From Serratia inhibens (GTDB taxonomy: Bacteria > Pseudomonadota > Gammaproteobacteria > Enterobacterales > Enterobacteriaceae): 64,000 bases of DNA. Made by a program: the position numbers and the translations under genes. The notes under the pieces were generated by a model. That model was not told where the DNA came from. It ran no database searches and worked only from the letters and a program-made list of their open reading frames with translations. Every line of letters begins with the position of its first letter. Position 1 is the stretch's first letter. The stretch is taken from NCBI RefSeq assembly GCF_003591175.1, contig NZ_QYYG01000001.1, positions 1,054,001 to 1,118,000 of the forward strand, given 5' to 3'. This document shows positions 9,582 to 18,437 of the stretch, one piece after another.

Positions 9582-11142
9582 TGGCAGGTAGCTGATAGCT
9601 CCAGGTTTCCGACAGGGTCTTATCACCATTGACCAGCGCAGCGCGCATTTCTACCGGCTTCTTGTCGTCTTTCACTTTAAGACGCAGCGTCAGGCGCCAG
9701 CCTTTGGTCACTGGATTATAGCGGACATTGTTTTCTACCACTTCACCGTTATCGCCGATGCTCACCTGAGAGGCGACCGGCGTAGCGCCGTCCAGACCTT
9801 TCAGCACCGGGCCCACGAAATCAACCAGGAACGCCACGCTGCCGTCAGGCTCGCGGATCAGGTTGGACTGCTTCACGTCACCGGTAGAACGCATCGTCTG
9901 GCTTACATAGGCGATATCCTGTGAATGCAGCTTGTCTTCATCACGGGTAAAGTGCAGGCGGTAATTCAGCGCCAGCGGGGTTTTGGCATCCGGCAATACA
10001 TCCGGAGTCCAGAAGGCAACGATATTGTCGTTGGTTTCATCCGCAGTAGGGATTTCCACCAGCTCAACCTTACCCTTGCCCCAGTCGCCACGCGGCTCGA
10101 TCCAGGCGCTTGGGCGCAGATCGTAACGATCGTCCAGATCTTCGTAATCCTTGAAGTTACGCCCGCGCTGCAGCAAACCGAAACCTTTCGGGTTCTCGAT
10201 CTGGTAGGTGCTGACGGACAAGTGCTTCGGATTATTCAGCGGACGCCAGATCCACTCGCCGTTGCCGGCATGGATCGACAAGCCATTGGAGTCATGCAGC
10301 GCCGGACGGTAGTTCAGCGTAGGCGATGGCTGGCTTGGCCCGAACAGGTACATGCTGGTCAGCGGTGCCATGCCCAGTTTGCCGACCTTGTCGCGCAGGA
10401 ACACTTTGGACTCGACATCCACCGTGGTATCGCGGCCCGGATAGACCACAAAACGATAAGCCCCGGTGGCACGCGGTGAATCCAGCAGCGCGTAAATGAC
10501 CAGATGCTTGTCGCCCTGCTTCGGACGCTCAACCCAGAATTCGCGGAAACGCGGGAACTCTTCGCCGGACGGCAAGGCGGTATCAATCGCCAGACCACGA
10601 GCGGAAAGCCCGTAAACCTGCCCTTTGCCCACCACGCGGAAGTAGCTCGCGCCCAGCAGGCTCATAATTTCGTCGTTCTTATCCGCACTGTTGATCGGAT
10701 AAATCACCTTGAAACCGGCAAAGCCGAGGTTTTTTACCGAATCCGGATCGTGCTTCACCGAACCAAAGTTGAAGTACTCCGGGCTGTACTTGATCTGTTT
10801 TACGCTGGTTGCAGTCACTTCATTGATTTTCACCGGCGTGTCGAAGTACATCCCCTGATGATAAAATTCAAGTTTGAACGGGGTTTTCAGCTTGTTCCAA
10901 TAGGCTTTATCGTGATTGAACTGAATCTGCTGATAGTCCGCGAATTTCATTTCACGGAATTGAGAAGGAAGGTTGCTCTTCGGGGCCTCAAAGCCTTTTC
11001 CTGCCAGATCCTGTGCCTGTTTGGCCACATCGTCGATAGAAAAAGCCCATGCCTGCGAAGTAAACAGCGTGAACAATACGGTAGCACCTAACCAACGAAC
11101 GCTCGCGGCGCGTGGTTTACTGGATAATATATTAACTAGCAC
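9574..11142 (-). CDS. mdoG: Glucans biosynthesis protein G (periplasmic)
   Basis: Periplasmic protein needed for branching and export of osmoregulated glucans. After a signal peptide ending SQAWA, the mature protein begins [21 protein letters not shown], as in E. coli MdoG, and stays highly similar to its last residues [12 protein letters not shown]. The start is taken as GTG 11142 because a G-rich ribosome site (aggggggg) precedes it; ATG 11179-11181 would add 13 residues but has no ribosome site. The gene is the first of the mdoG-mdoH operon and diverges from mdoC across about 260 bases that must hold both promoters. Confidence 0.94.
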   Translation of the reverse strand: MLVNILSSKPRAASVRWLGATVLFTLFTSQAWAFSIDDVAKQAQDLAGKGFEAPKSNLPSQFREMKFADYQQIQFNHDKAYWNKLKTPFKLEFYHQGMYFDTPVKINEVTATSVKQIKYSPEYFNFGSVKHDPDSVKNLGFAGFKVIYPINSADKNDEIMSLLGASYFRVVGKGQVYGLSARGLAIDTALPSGEEFPRFREFWVERPKQGDKHLVIYALLDSPRATGAYRFVVYPGRDTTVDVESKVFLRDKVGKLGMAPLTSMYLFGPSQPSPTLNYRPALHDSNGLSIHAGNGEWIWRPLNNPKHLSVSTYQIENPKGFGLLQRGRNFKDYEDLDDRYDLRPSAWIEPRGDWGKGKVELVEIPTADETNDNIVAFWTPDVLPDAKTPLALNYRLHFTRDEDKLHSQDIAYVSQTMRSTGDVKQSNLIREPDGSVAFLVDFVGPVLKGLDGATPVASQVSIGDNGEVVENNVRYNPVTKGWRLTLRLKVKDDKKPVEMRAALVNGDKTLSETWSYQLPANE

Positions 11143-11401
11143 ATCCCCCCCTATTCGTGTGCTCAAATCATTTAAATCCATATTAATGGATTATTCAGCT
11201 TTCCGACAACATGATAAATGGATGGTTCATGTTTATGGCTCATTGTTTAAGCAGCTGATGAAACACCAGCGTAGCAAGCCGCGCAGCAAGACGCTATGGA
11301 AAAATGTGAATCGGTATAGTAGGGTTTGAGATTGCGATTTAACCATTGCCGACTTATTAAGCGTGTTAATGACCATTCGACAAAATGACAAGCGGTAACC
11401 T

Positions 11402-12532
11402 ATGACTAAAGGCAACAATCAACGAGAGTTTTTCCTCGATTCGATCCGAGCTTATTTGATGTTGCTCGGCATTCCTTTCCACCTCTCCCTGATCTATTCC
11501 AGTCACGCCTGGGCGGTGAACAGCGCTACGCCCTCGTTTTCGCTGACGGTGCTGAACGACTTCATCCATGCCTTTCGCATGCAGGTGTTCTTCGTGATAT
11601 CCGGCTACTTCTCCTACATGCTTTACGAGCGTTACGAGCGCCACAAGTGGTTGAAGGTCAGACTGGAGCGGGTGGCGATCCCCCTGCTGAGCTCGATACC
11701 CTTAATAACCGTACCGCAGTTTTTCATGCTGAAATACTTCACGGATAAATTAAACGGCTGGAACGATTTTTCGATCTATCAGAAAATAAATGTAACAATT
11801 TGGGAACTGGTTTCTCACCTGTGGTTTTTATTAACCCTGTCATTGTTGACCACGGCCTGTTTTTATCTATTCAAAAAAATTAAGGCGTTAAAAAGTAACG
11901 TCGCTCCTGGTCCGATAAATAAAATGACTGGATTAGGAAATATCTCACTGTTCTTTCTTCTATATGCTTTATGCTATTCGGCCGCGCACCGTATTATTTT
12001 AATTTTTGCGCCGCATTTACTCTCCAACGGCCTGTTCAACTTTGTGGTGATGGAGACGATGTTCTACCTGCCGTTCTTCATCCTCGGTGCTTACGCGTTT
12101 AAGTACGTGTGGCTGAAAGAGATTTTTCTCAAACCCTCTCCATTGGCGATGCTCGGTTCGCTGCTGTTGCTGATTGCCTACATGCTGAATCAGAGGTTGC
12201 TGGCACACAGCAGCTATATGTTTGAGCTGGAAGTAGTGATCAAAACCCTGCTTGGCATCCTGATGACAAACGTAGTGTTTTCATTCGGGCACCGGTTGCT
12301 GAATGATCATTCGCCACAAATCACTTATCTGGTCAATGCGTCGCTGTTTATATATCTGGTGCATCATCCGTTGACCTTGATATATGGCGCTTTTATGACG
12401 CCCCATATCAACAATAACCTGCTGGGTTTCCTGATTGGTCTGGTGTTCGTCTTCTCCTGCGCCTTTGCCTTATATGAGCTGCACAAACGCGTCCCTCTAT
12501 TGCGCTTCCTGTTCTCCGGTAAACCACAGTAA
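11402..12532 (+). CDS. mdoC: Glucans biosynthesis protein C (OPG succinyltransferase)
   Basis: A 376-residue polytopic inner-membrane protein of the acyltransferase-3 family that adds succinyl groups to osmoregulated periplasmic glucans, giving them negative charge. About ten membrane segments are visible. Characteristic pieces are REFFLDSIRAYLMLLGIPFHLS at the N-terminus (as REFFLDSIRAYLM), the family histidine region ..FHLSLIYSSHAW, and LVNASLFIYLVHHPLT near the C-terminus. E. coli MdoC is 385 residues. It is transcribed away from mdoGH, as in other enterobacteria. Confidence 0.93.
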   Translation: MTKGNNQREFFLDSIRAYLMLLGIPFHLSLIYSSHAWAVNSATPSFSLTVLNDFIHAFRMQVFFVISGYFSYMLYERYERHKWLKVRLERVAIPLLSSIPLITVPQFFMLKYFTDKLNGWNDFSIYQKINVTIWELVSHLWFLLTLSLLTTACFYLFKKIKALKSNVAPGPINKMTGLGNISLFFLLYALCYSAAHRIILIFAPHLLSNGLFNFVVMETMFYLPFFILGAYAFKYVWLKEIFLKPSPLAMLGSLLLLIAYMLNQRLLAHSSYMFELEVVIKTLLGILMTNVVFSFGHRLLNDHSPQITYLVNASLFIYLVHHPLTLIYGAFMTPHINNNLLGFLIGLVFVFSCAFALYELHKRVPLLRFLFSGKPQ

Positions 12533-12550
12533 TACCAAGCCTATTTTGTC

Positions 12551-12575
12551 CCAGGGTGAGATTTCCTCACCCTGG
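12551..12575. other. Stem-loop after mdoC
   Basis: A 10-bp stem (ccagggtgag with ctcaccctgg) with a short attt-c loop lies 18 bases after the mdoC stop. No T run follows it on either strand, so it may be an RNA 3'-end processing hairpin rather than a classical terminator. Confidence 0.5.
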
Positions 12576-12751
12576 CGCAGGTGAATGAAGCTTCACTAAC
12601 CTTTTGAATGTGCTGTTCATCTCTTTATCGTAAGCATTTTCCTAATAATCGCCTTCCTGCCCTCAACACATTGCAAACCGGCAATCACCCGATACGCTCA
12701 TTAGACATACTTATAAGTTGTTATTTGTTCCTTTCTGGGCAGGGTAATCAC

Positions 12752-13769
12752 ATGAGAGAAGCATGGGTCGACTATGCGAAAGGCATCGGCATTATTTTGG
12801 TGGTCTTTGACCATGTAAACCGCGGTTTGTACAGTGCAAACATTCACCTTTCCGAATCGTTTTACCAACTGACAGACAGCGTTATTTACAGTTTCCATAT
12901 ACCGCTGTTTTTCTTCCTTTCCGGTTTGTTTTTTTGTCCAGTCATTAGATAGAAAGGGTAAAACCAGCTTTATCATCAGTAAAGTTGATACTATCGTGTA
13001 CCCCTATATCCTCTGGTCGCTGATACAAGGTACCGTCGAGGTCGTGCTGTCACGCTATACCAACAACTCCGCCAACCTGGCAGACGTGCTGACGCTCTTT
13101 AGCCAACCACGAGCACAATTTTGGTTCTTGTACGCCTTGTTCATGGTATTTGTCCTTGCCACCCTGTTGTATAACAAAAACAAATTCAACTATATCCTGC
13201 CTGCCCTGATCGTTATCAGCGCCGGGCTGTACGTGTATCAGAACAGCCTCAGTCAAGCCTTCCATCTCGGTTATATCATCAAGTTTATGATTTTCTTCCT
13301 GCTCGGGGCCTTGGCAATACGCTACTCAGCCTTCATTGGCAGGATCGGCATGGGTGACGGCCTGATCGCTTTAGTGGCTTTTGCTCTGCGGGAGTGGGGA
13401 TTCCATGATTACCTTGGCCTGACCTACACGGATGTCGGAGTGTTCTCCCTGATCCTGGCCGTCGTAGCGATCGCCTTTATCATTTGTCTGTCGGTCCTGC
13501 TGGCGAAGGCAGACATCGCCTGGTTACGGCGCCTGGGTGAATTAAGTATGGTGATCTACCTGATGCACATCCTTGCCGCCAGCGGATTGCGAATCATATT
13601 GACCAAGTTTTTGCACGTCAACAACTGGTCGGTACACGTTATTGCCGGTACGCTGATCGGCCTGATCGCCCCAATCATTGCCTATTACGTTATTCAGCGT
13701 CTGCACCTCAATTTCCTGTTGGAACGTCCGCGTTACCACCGGGTACAGCGCAAAGAAAAAACTCTCTGA
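12752..13769 (+). pseudogene. Acyltransferase-3 family membrane protein, frameshifted
   Basis: A second acyltransferase-3 type gene follows mdoC but is split. The first frame starts at ATG 12752 (MREAWVDYAKGIGIILVVF, with the family's early D-Y-A-K-G-I region and FDHVNR) and stops at 12952. The rest continues from about 12930 to 13769 in the next frame. Reading six instead of seven T at about 12929-12935 joins the halves as SGLFF-VQSLDRKGKTSFI and gives one protein of about 339 residues with ten hydrophobic segments. The product would be an O-acyltransferase for a cell-surface polymer. The break may be a real mutation, a slippery site or a sequencing error. Confidence 0.85.
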
Positions 13770-14071
13770 ACGCCAGGGGCAGTTTGGCTGCCCCTTCTCT
13801 CTGTCCCCCCTCCCAAAATATAAATAACGATTCTGGTAGCCGCCGCAACCGGGGGCATAGAGCACACATTGCTCAGCTCAATGGTTAAAGTTAGGGCAAA
13901 GTTATGCTGGAGCATATTGCCGCTAGTTGTTATAACTGCAATGCATAAGTGGAAATCCACATCCCTGCCTTACGGTAGCGATTGGGCTCAATGAACCCTG
14001 AGGGACGACGTTGTCGTTGGTACGACAATGTTGGCATCATCTCCCTTCCGTCACGACAGAGAGGATTTTTA
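13770..14071 (+). other. Gene-free stretch with a structured leader before a small ORF
   Basis: These 300 bases lie between the broken acyltransferase and a 74-codon gene. No ORF is convincing. Near the 3' end is a clear hairpin (ttgtcg - ttggta - cgacaa, 14011-14028) followed by a pyrimidine-rich stretch and AGAGAGGA before the ATG at 14072, so a long 5' UTR is likely. No known riboswitch consensus was recognised. Confidence 0.35.
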
Positions 14072-14296
14072 ATGACTGATAAAGACACTTCGGCTCAGGA
14101 AGCCGTACCGGAAAACGCCACCCTACTGAAAATTCTTGGCCGTTTGCTGTCCGCACTGGATTCGTCGATCAGCGGTAAGGATCGCAGCATCCTGGTGACC
14201 GAACTTTCCAGCCTCAATCTTGACGGCATTTCAGAGTCGGAGCGAAAATTGGCCGCTGAACTGATCAAGCGGGCTTTGCAATCGCTCGATCATTAA
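14072..14296 (+). CDS. Hypothetical small protein
   Basis: A 74-residue protein beginning MTDKDTSAQEAVPENATLLK. It looks mostly helical and soluble, with charged surfaces (ISGKDRSILVTEL, ESERKLAAELIKRALQSL) and no signal peptide or membrane segment. AGAGAGGA lies 9 bases before the ATG, which favours this start over two upstream in-frame ones. It has its own terminator. I do not recognise the family; its size and helical pattern recall small stress or connector proteins, which is only an impression. Confidence 0.65.
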   Translation: MTDKDTSAQEAVPENATLLKILGRLLSALDSSISGKDRSILVTELSSLNLDGISESERKLAAELIKRALQSLDH

Positions 14297-14311
14297 CGAC
14301 ACTGCGCCTAC

Positions 14312-14350
14312 AAACCATTAAGCCTCCCGACGGGGGTTTAATGGTTTTCC
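14312..14350 (+). terminator. Rho-independent terminator
   Basis: A long stem (aaaccattaa with ttaatggttt) encloses a second GC-rich stem (cctccc-gac-ggggg) and ends in a short T run. It lies 16 bases after the stop of the 74-residue protein gene. Confidence 0.85.
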
Positions 14351-14592
14351 TCCCTCAGTCGGCCTCCAATGATTATTGCCCATGTAAATATTCAGTCCGC
14401 TGATAACTATAGATAAAAACAGGAACTTATCTTCTTCCCTTCGCTTTCTCTGTCCGTTTCCACCAAATGGCAATAAATGCCAAAAATGTTTTCTCAATCA
14501 GCTTTAGCGTTTTACCCACTAAACACGTTATCATCACGGGGTATCTGCGCCCTTGCGCAACGCCTTTCCCCCAGTATCAGGAGAACGTCATT

Positions 14593-16314
14593 TTGGATGC
14601 CAGCACGATCAACAGTTTATTCATCATCGGTGCCGTGTTGGTGGGGGCAAGCATTCTACTCAGTTCATTCTCTTCGCGCCTGGGCATTCCCATTTTGGTG
14701 ATTTTCCTGGCAATTGGCATGCTCGCAGGGGTCGATGGCCCGGGCGGCATCGTTTTCAGCAATTATCCTGTGGCCTACCTGGTCAGTAACCTGGCGCTGG
14801 CGGTGATCCTGCTGGACGGCGGTATGCGCACCCGCGTCAGTTCCTTCCGCGTTGCGCTGTGGCCGGCTCTCTCACTTGCCACCATCGGCGTGGTGATCAC
14901 TGCAGGGCTGACCGGTCTGGCGGCCGCCTGGTTGTTTGACCTTGATCTGCTTCAGGGCATGCTGATTGGCGCCATTATCGGTTCGACCGATGCTGCAGCG
15001 GTGTTTTCATTGCTGGGCGGTAAAGGGCTTAACGAGCGGGTTAGCGCCACACTGGAAATTGAATCCGGCAGCAACGATCCGATGGCGGTATTCCTCACCA
15101 TCACGCTGATTGCGATGATCGCCGCCGGCGAAACAACGCTGAGCTGGATGTTCCCCCTTCATTTGTTGCAGCAGTTTGGCATGGGGATCGTCTTTGGCCT
15201 TGGCGGCGGCTGGCTACTGTTGTGGTTGATCAACCACATTAAATTGGCCGAAGGCCTGTACCCGCTGCTGGCCGTGAGTGGCGGCATTTTGATTTTTGCC
15301 CTGACCACCGCGCTGGATGGCAGCGGTATTCTGGCGGTATACCTGTGCGGCCTGACGCTGGGCAATCGGCCAATCCGCAACCGCCACGGCATAGTTCAGA
15401 CCTTTGATGGCCTGGCCTGGCTGAGCCAGATCGGCATGTTCCTGGTGCTGGGGCTGCTGCTCAATCCGCACGAATTGCTGCCTATTGCCATCCCTGCCCT
15501 GCTGCTGTCACTGTGGATGATCTTGTTCGCCCGGCCGCTTTCGGTATTTATCGGGCTGTTGCCGTTTCGCAGTTTTACCCTGCGCGAACGCAGTTTTATC
15601 TCATGGGTCGGCCTGCGCGGCGCGGTACCGGTCATTCTGGCCGTCTTCCCGATGATGGCAGGATTGCCGAACGCGCAGCTGTTTTTCAATGTGGCTTTCT
15701 TTGTGGTATTGGTCTCGCTGCTGCTGCAAGGCACCACGTTGTCTTTCGCCGCCAGAAAGGCCAAAGTCATAGTGCCGCCGGCACTGGCCCCCATCTCGCG
15801 GGTCGGGCTGGACGTGCACCCGGAAAACCAATGGGAGCAGTTTGTTTACCAGCTCTCGTCGGAAAACTGGTGCGTGGGTGCCGCGCTGCGTGAGCTGAAA
15901 ATGCCGCCCGGTACGCGTATTGCCGCACTGTTCCGCGGCAAGGAACTGCTGCATCCAAGCGGCAGTACGAGACTGCGTGAAGATGACATCCTGTGCGTAA
16001 TCGGCCATGAACACGATCTGCCGGTGCTGGGCAAACTGTTCAGCCAGGCGCCGGTGGTCACACTGGACGAGCGCTTCTTCGGTGACTTTATCCTGCAATC
16101 AGACGCACGCCTGAGCGATATATCCCAGGTATATGGGCTTAATCTGCAGGAAGGCGTGGACGAACAGCAAACGCTCGGCCAATTCGTCCTTCAGTTGATC
16201 GGCGGTGCCCCCGTGGTGGGCGATCAGGTGGAATGGGATGGTTTGACCTGGACTATTGCCGAAATGGACGGTAATTCGATTAGCAAGATTGGCGTAAAAA
16301 TCGTTACTGACTGA
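14593..16314 (+). CDS. cvrA: K+/H+ antiporter CvrA (NhaP2)
   Basis: A 573-residue inner-membrane cation/proton antiporter of the CPA1 family, which exports potassium and helps cells survive low osmolarity. About twelve membrane segments are followed by a cytosolic TrkA-C (RCK_C) domain near residues 400-480 and a CorC/HlyC-type domain at the C-terminus. Conserved pieces include [33 protein letters not shown] and [13 protein letters not shown], which holds the family's ND ion-binding pair. The start is TTG 14593 with AGGAG nine bases upstream and matches the E. coli N-terminus (DASTINSLF); a longer ATG frame begins at 14467 but adds unrelated sequence. Confidence 0.93.
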   Translation: MDASTINSLFIIGAVLVGASILLSSFSSRLGIPILVIFLAIGMLAGVDGPGGIVFSNYPVAYLVSNLALAVILLDGGMRTRVSSFRVALWPALSLATIGVVITAGLTGLAAAWLFDLDLLQGMLIGAIIGSTDAAAVFSLLGGKGLNERVSATLEIESGSNDPMAVFLTITLIAMIAAGETTLSWMFPLHLLQQFGMGIVFGLGGGWLLLWLINHIKLAEGLYPLLAVSGGILIFALTTALDGSGILAVYLCGLTLGNRPIRNRHGIVQTFDGLAWLSQIGMFLVLGLLLNPHELLPIAIPALLLSLWMILFARPLSVFIGLLPFRSFTLRERSFISWVGLRGAVPVILAVFPMMAGLPNAQLFFNVAFFVVLVSLLLQGTTLSFAARKAKVIVPPALAPISRVGLDVHPENQWEQFVYQLSSENWCVGAALRELKMPPGTRIAALFRGKELLHPSGSTRLREDDILCVIGHEHDLPVLGKLFSQAPVVTLDERFFGDFILQSDARLSDISQVYGLNLQEGVDEQQTLGQFVLQLIGGAPVVGDQVEWDGLTWTIAEMDGNSISKIGVKIVTD

Positions 16315-16480
16315 TCCTCCCGCAGCACCCCGCCCGCTGCACTGCAATATCCGCAGCGGGCCCCCACAATAATGACGGAACTTATAGGCCCGGGAAGGTT
16401 CTTAAACTCTGAAATTATCAAAATCGGGGCTTTCGGCCTCGTCGTTTTAACCTTTACTCTGGGAACACCGCACTGCGGTG

Positions 16481-16600
16481 ATGGGTATTGATTTGAACAG
16501 CAAAACTCGATTTTTATCTGTCATGGTGCTGCTGGCGCTGGCGGTCGTCGCGCTGGATCTGGGCATCGCCGATTTGGTCCATAGCTTCTTAATTGGATAA
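16481..16600 (+). CDS. Small single-pass membrane protein (39 aa)
   Basis: A 39-codon ORF, MGIDLNSKTRFL followed by one hydrophobic helix (SVMVLLALAVVALDLGIADLV). It is separated by only 7 bases from a second tiny membrane ORF, which suggests a two-gene transcript. No family is recognised. Small proteins of this kind often attach to larger membrane complexes, but nothing here names a partner. Confidence 0.45.
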   Translation: MGIDLNSKTRFLSVMVLLALAVVALDLGIADLVHSFLIG

Positions 16601-16607
16601 CGTTAAC

Positions 16608-16721
16608 GTGACACAGCAGCATCAAGAAAAAGATATTCTGGGAAAAATACTGGTTACCGTATCTGCGCTTTGCCTGGTTGTCGTGGCGGGGTTGTTGGTT
16701 TGGTGGTTTGTGCTGGATTAA
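16608..16721 (+). CDS. Small single-pass membrane protein (37 aa)
   Basis: A 37-codon ORF with a GTG start (MTQQHQEKDILGK), a single membrane helix (ILVTVSALCLVVVAGLLVWW) and the C-terminus FVLD. It follows the 39-residue ORF by 7 bases in the same direction. The WW pair at the membrane edge and charged N-terminus suggest N-in orientation. Function unknown. Confidence 0.45.
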   Translation: MTQQHQEKDILGKILVTVSALCLVVVAGLLVWWFVLD

Positions 16722-16859
16722 TCGTTTGGCTGACGCAGGTCATGCGGAAACACAACAACAACTATTTTGTTACAATGCTTCACATCTCTTTCTTCTCACA
16801 GGGCGTATGCTGAACGGACATGGAAATAAAAATTATACCCTCATACTACTTAAGTGTTG

Positions 16860-16885
16860 GCCCGCCTGAAACGGGCTTTTTTTTT
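16860..16885 (+). terminator. Strong terminator, possible 3' end of a small RNA
   Basis: A 5-bp stem gcccg/cgggc (16860-16864, 16872-16876) is followed by nine T. It lies about 140 bases after the nearest ORF stop, with no gene in between, so the transcript it ends may be a small RNA or a long 3' UTR. Confidence 0.75.
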
Positions 16886-16910
16886 GCCTGCCGCCCCCCA
16901 TTTCAGATAC

Positions 16911-16936
16911 AAAAAAACCGCCGCAGCGGTTTTTTT
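16911..16936. terminator. Bidirectional terminator
   Basis: The perfect stem aaaccgc/gcggttt with loop cgca is flanked by A and T runs on both sides, so it can stop transcription in either direction. On the minus strand it ends the 43-residue acidic protein gene. Confidence 0.85.
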
Positions 16937-16951
16937 CGTTGGCAATGGCGA

Positions 16952-17083
16952 TCAGATTTTGCACCCTTCGCAGTCCGCTTCGTCCTCAAGGATCTCAGGC
17001 ACTTCTTTCGCTTTCTGCGCCGCTTTTTCTTCCGCTTTCGCTAATTCGGCATCGATATCAAAATCGAAAATATCATCACTCAT
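16952..17083 (-). CDS. Small acidic protein with C-terminal CxxC (43 aa)
   Basis: A 43-codon ORF starting MSDDIFDFDIDAELAKAEEK and ending EADCEGCKI. It is strongly acidic, has a lysine/alanine-rich helical middle (AKAEEKAAQKAKE) and a C-terminal CEGC that could bind a metal or take part in thiol chemistry. GTGAGGAG lies 6 bases before the ATG and a terminator follows the stop, so expression is likely. No family is recognised. Confidence 0.6.
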   Translation of the reverse strand: MSDDIFDFDIDAELAKAEEKAAQKAKEVPEILEDEADCEGCKI

Positions 17084-17152
17084 CGCAAACTCCTCACGCT
17101 TAACTGGCTTCGAAGAGTGAGTATAATCGACAACCGCACAGGCGGGAACCCT

Positions 17153-17656
17153 TCAGTTAAGCACCGCCAACTGCGGCTGTTCACCCTGCGGCTTCTTTGA
17201 GTACGCCAGATCGTAGACATCATAGAAATCGATCTCGCCTTTATTGGCGATGATTTCCTGCATGCGCGTTTTCAGCGTCGCGCCGATCGACGGCTCATCC
17301 AACAGCGCCTTCACCGACTGCGGCGACAACGCTCGGGTGAAATACCATTCGCCGTTATAACATACGCGCAGATCCAACACGCCGATATCCTCAAAACGAT
17401 ACACCGGTTTGATTTCAATCAGCAGCATTGCAAACATGAACAAAACGAAGACCGTGAAAGCCACAAATGAGAAAAAACCCATATAAGAGACTTGGTACAT
17501 CACGGCGACCACGGCGAAATAGCCGGCGAACATGGCAAGGCACAGATAGCGGTGATCGCGGGCAAATTCGCTGTTAAAACGCAGTTTGCCGTCGCGCCCT
17601 TCCTGCCGGTTGATCCGCTCGATTTCTTTTACCAAGATGCTTTTAATCGCGTCCAT
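17153..17656 (-). CDS. ylaC: YlaC-family inner-membrane protein
   Basis: A 167-residue protein matching E. coli YlaC (156 residues). The N-terminal part is charged (MDAIKSILVKEIERINRQEGRDGK), two membrane segments follow (about residues 39-80), then a soluble C-terminal domain with the family segment YRFEDIGVLDLRVCYNGEWYFTR (pieces YRFEDIGVLD and CYNGEWYFTR) and KGEIDFYDVYDLA. Function is not established. It is a single gene, with the acidic mini-protein downstream and an IraP-like gene upstream on the same strand. Confidence 0.88.
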   Translation of the reverse strand: MDAIKSILVKEIERINRQEGRDGKLRFNSEFARDHRYLCLAMFAGYFAVVAVMYQVSYMGFFSFVAFTVFVLFMFAMLLIEIKPVYRFEDIGVLDLRVCYNGEWYFTRALSPQSVKALLDEPSIGATLKTRMQEIIANKGEIDFYDVYDLAYSKKPQGEQPQLAVLN

Positions 17657-17781
17657 ACTTACAACCTTATGCTTGGGAGCATTACGCTATCAATATTCTT
17701 TCGTCAAACTATCACAAGTACAGTTAGCCCAGGTAGATCAGTTCTTCAATTTAAAATCGTCAACTGTTATACCTGCGACAC

Positions 17782-18081
17782 CTAACGCTGCAGTGAATTT
17801 TTACCTTGTGCGAACATGAACATGCGCTGAGCAATATCGTCAGCCTGTTTGATTTTTTGCTTCTGAGGCTCATTGCAGCGCTGGATAGCACGGGCATAGG
17901 CGATCTCATGCGCCTGGTCGATCATCGCAATAATCTTGTCGCGTTCCTGTTTATCCAGGTTGCCAAGCAAGGTGGTGATTATCGCCTGATAGGCGTTGGA
18001 GGCAGCTGTCAGCGACTTCTCTCTGGCTTCGAGTGCTGCTACACGCTGCAATAATTCCTGCAGTTGATCGGACTCAGACAT
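17782..18081 (-). CDS. IraP-like protein (possible RssB anti-adaptor)
   Basis: A 99-residue helical protein with a long coiled-coil start (LQELLQRVAALEAREKSLTAA). The run ELLQRVAALEAREKSL plus AYQAIITTLLGNLDKQERDKII lines up, by eye, with the E. coli IraP segments ELLFKLAQKEEESKEL and [22 protein letters not shown]. IraP binds RssB and so protects sigma-S from ClpXP degradation. The C-terminal third is longer than in E. coli IraP and has no clear match. GGAGG precedes the ATG. The assignment rests on a visual alignment only. Confidence 0.45.
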   Translation of the reverse strand: MSESDQLQELLQRVAALEAREKSLTAASNAYQAIITTLLGNLDKQERDKIIAMIDQAHEIAYARAIQRCNEPQKQKIKQADDIAQRMFMFAQGKNSLQR

Positions 18082-18160
18082 ATCGACCTCCTGTTGCCGG
18101 GCAGCGAACCTGCCTGATTACAGTCTAGCAAAGATCGATAACAACACAGACAGGAGAACC

Positions 18161-18238
18161 GGTTACGGTAAAGCACACCCGAAAAACCCAACGAGGAGCC
18201 GATAGTGCAAATCAACCCGGGTGCGCTTTACGATAACC
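18161..18238. repeat. Imperfect 21-bp inverted repeat beside the tRNA-like gene
   Basis: ggttacggtaaagcacacccg (18161-18181) is repeated inverted at 18218-18238 with 18 of 21 positions matching and 36 bases between the arms. An outer aagatc also appears on both sides (about 18130 and 18239-18245). It could be a REP-like or mobile remnant, or a regulatory hairpin. It lies 18 bases from the 3' end of the tRNA-like gene. Confidence 0.6.
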
Positions 18239-18256
18239 GATCTTAAAGGAGGAAGC

Positions 18257-18353
18257 TGGCGCGCTATGCAGGACTCGAACCCGCGTCTATCAATTTTGTA
18301 GCCAATACAAGCCATTAAAAAACCAATCACTCTGCCAACTGAGTTAATAGCGC
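18257..18353 (-). tRNA. Aberrant tRNA-like gene, 97 nt, anticodon unassigned
   Basis: The minus strand folds as a tRNA with a perfect 7-bp acceptor stem (GCGCTAT/ATAGCGC), discriminator G and encoded CCA, a D arm (ACTC-AGTTGGCA-GAGT) and a T arm (GCGGG-TTCGAGT-CCTGC). The part between the D and T arms is 44 nt, 21 more than in a normal class I tRNA. It contains ATTGG twice, 21 bases apart, and can form a long arm ATTGGTTTT/AAAATTGAT with wobble pairs instead of a standard 5-bp, 7-base anticodon arm. A TTT (Lys-like) triplet is one reading, but the flanking stem does not pair. It may be a tRNA pseudogene or a tRNA mimic. Confidence 0.6.
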
Positions 18354-18437
18354 ATTCCTTCGCTTCGGGGCGTCATTATCCATATCAATGCTATGGGATC
18401 AAGCGATCGCTTGATTTTGCAGATAAATCTGACCCAC

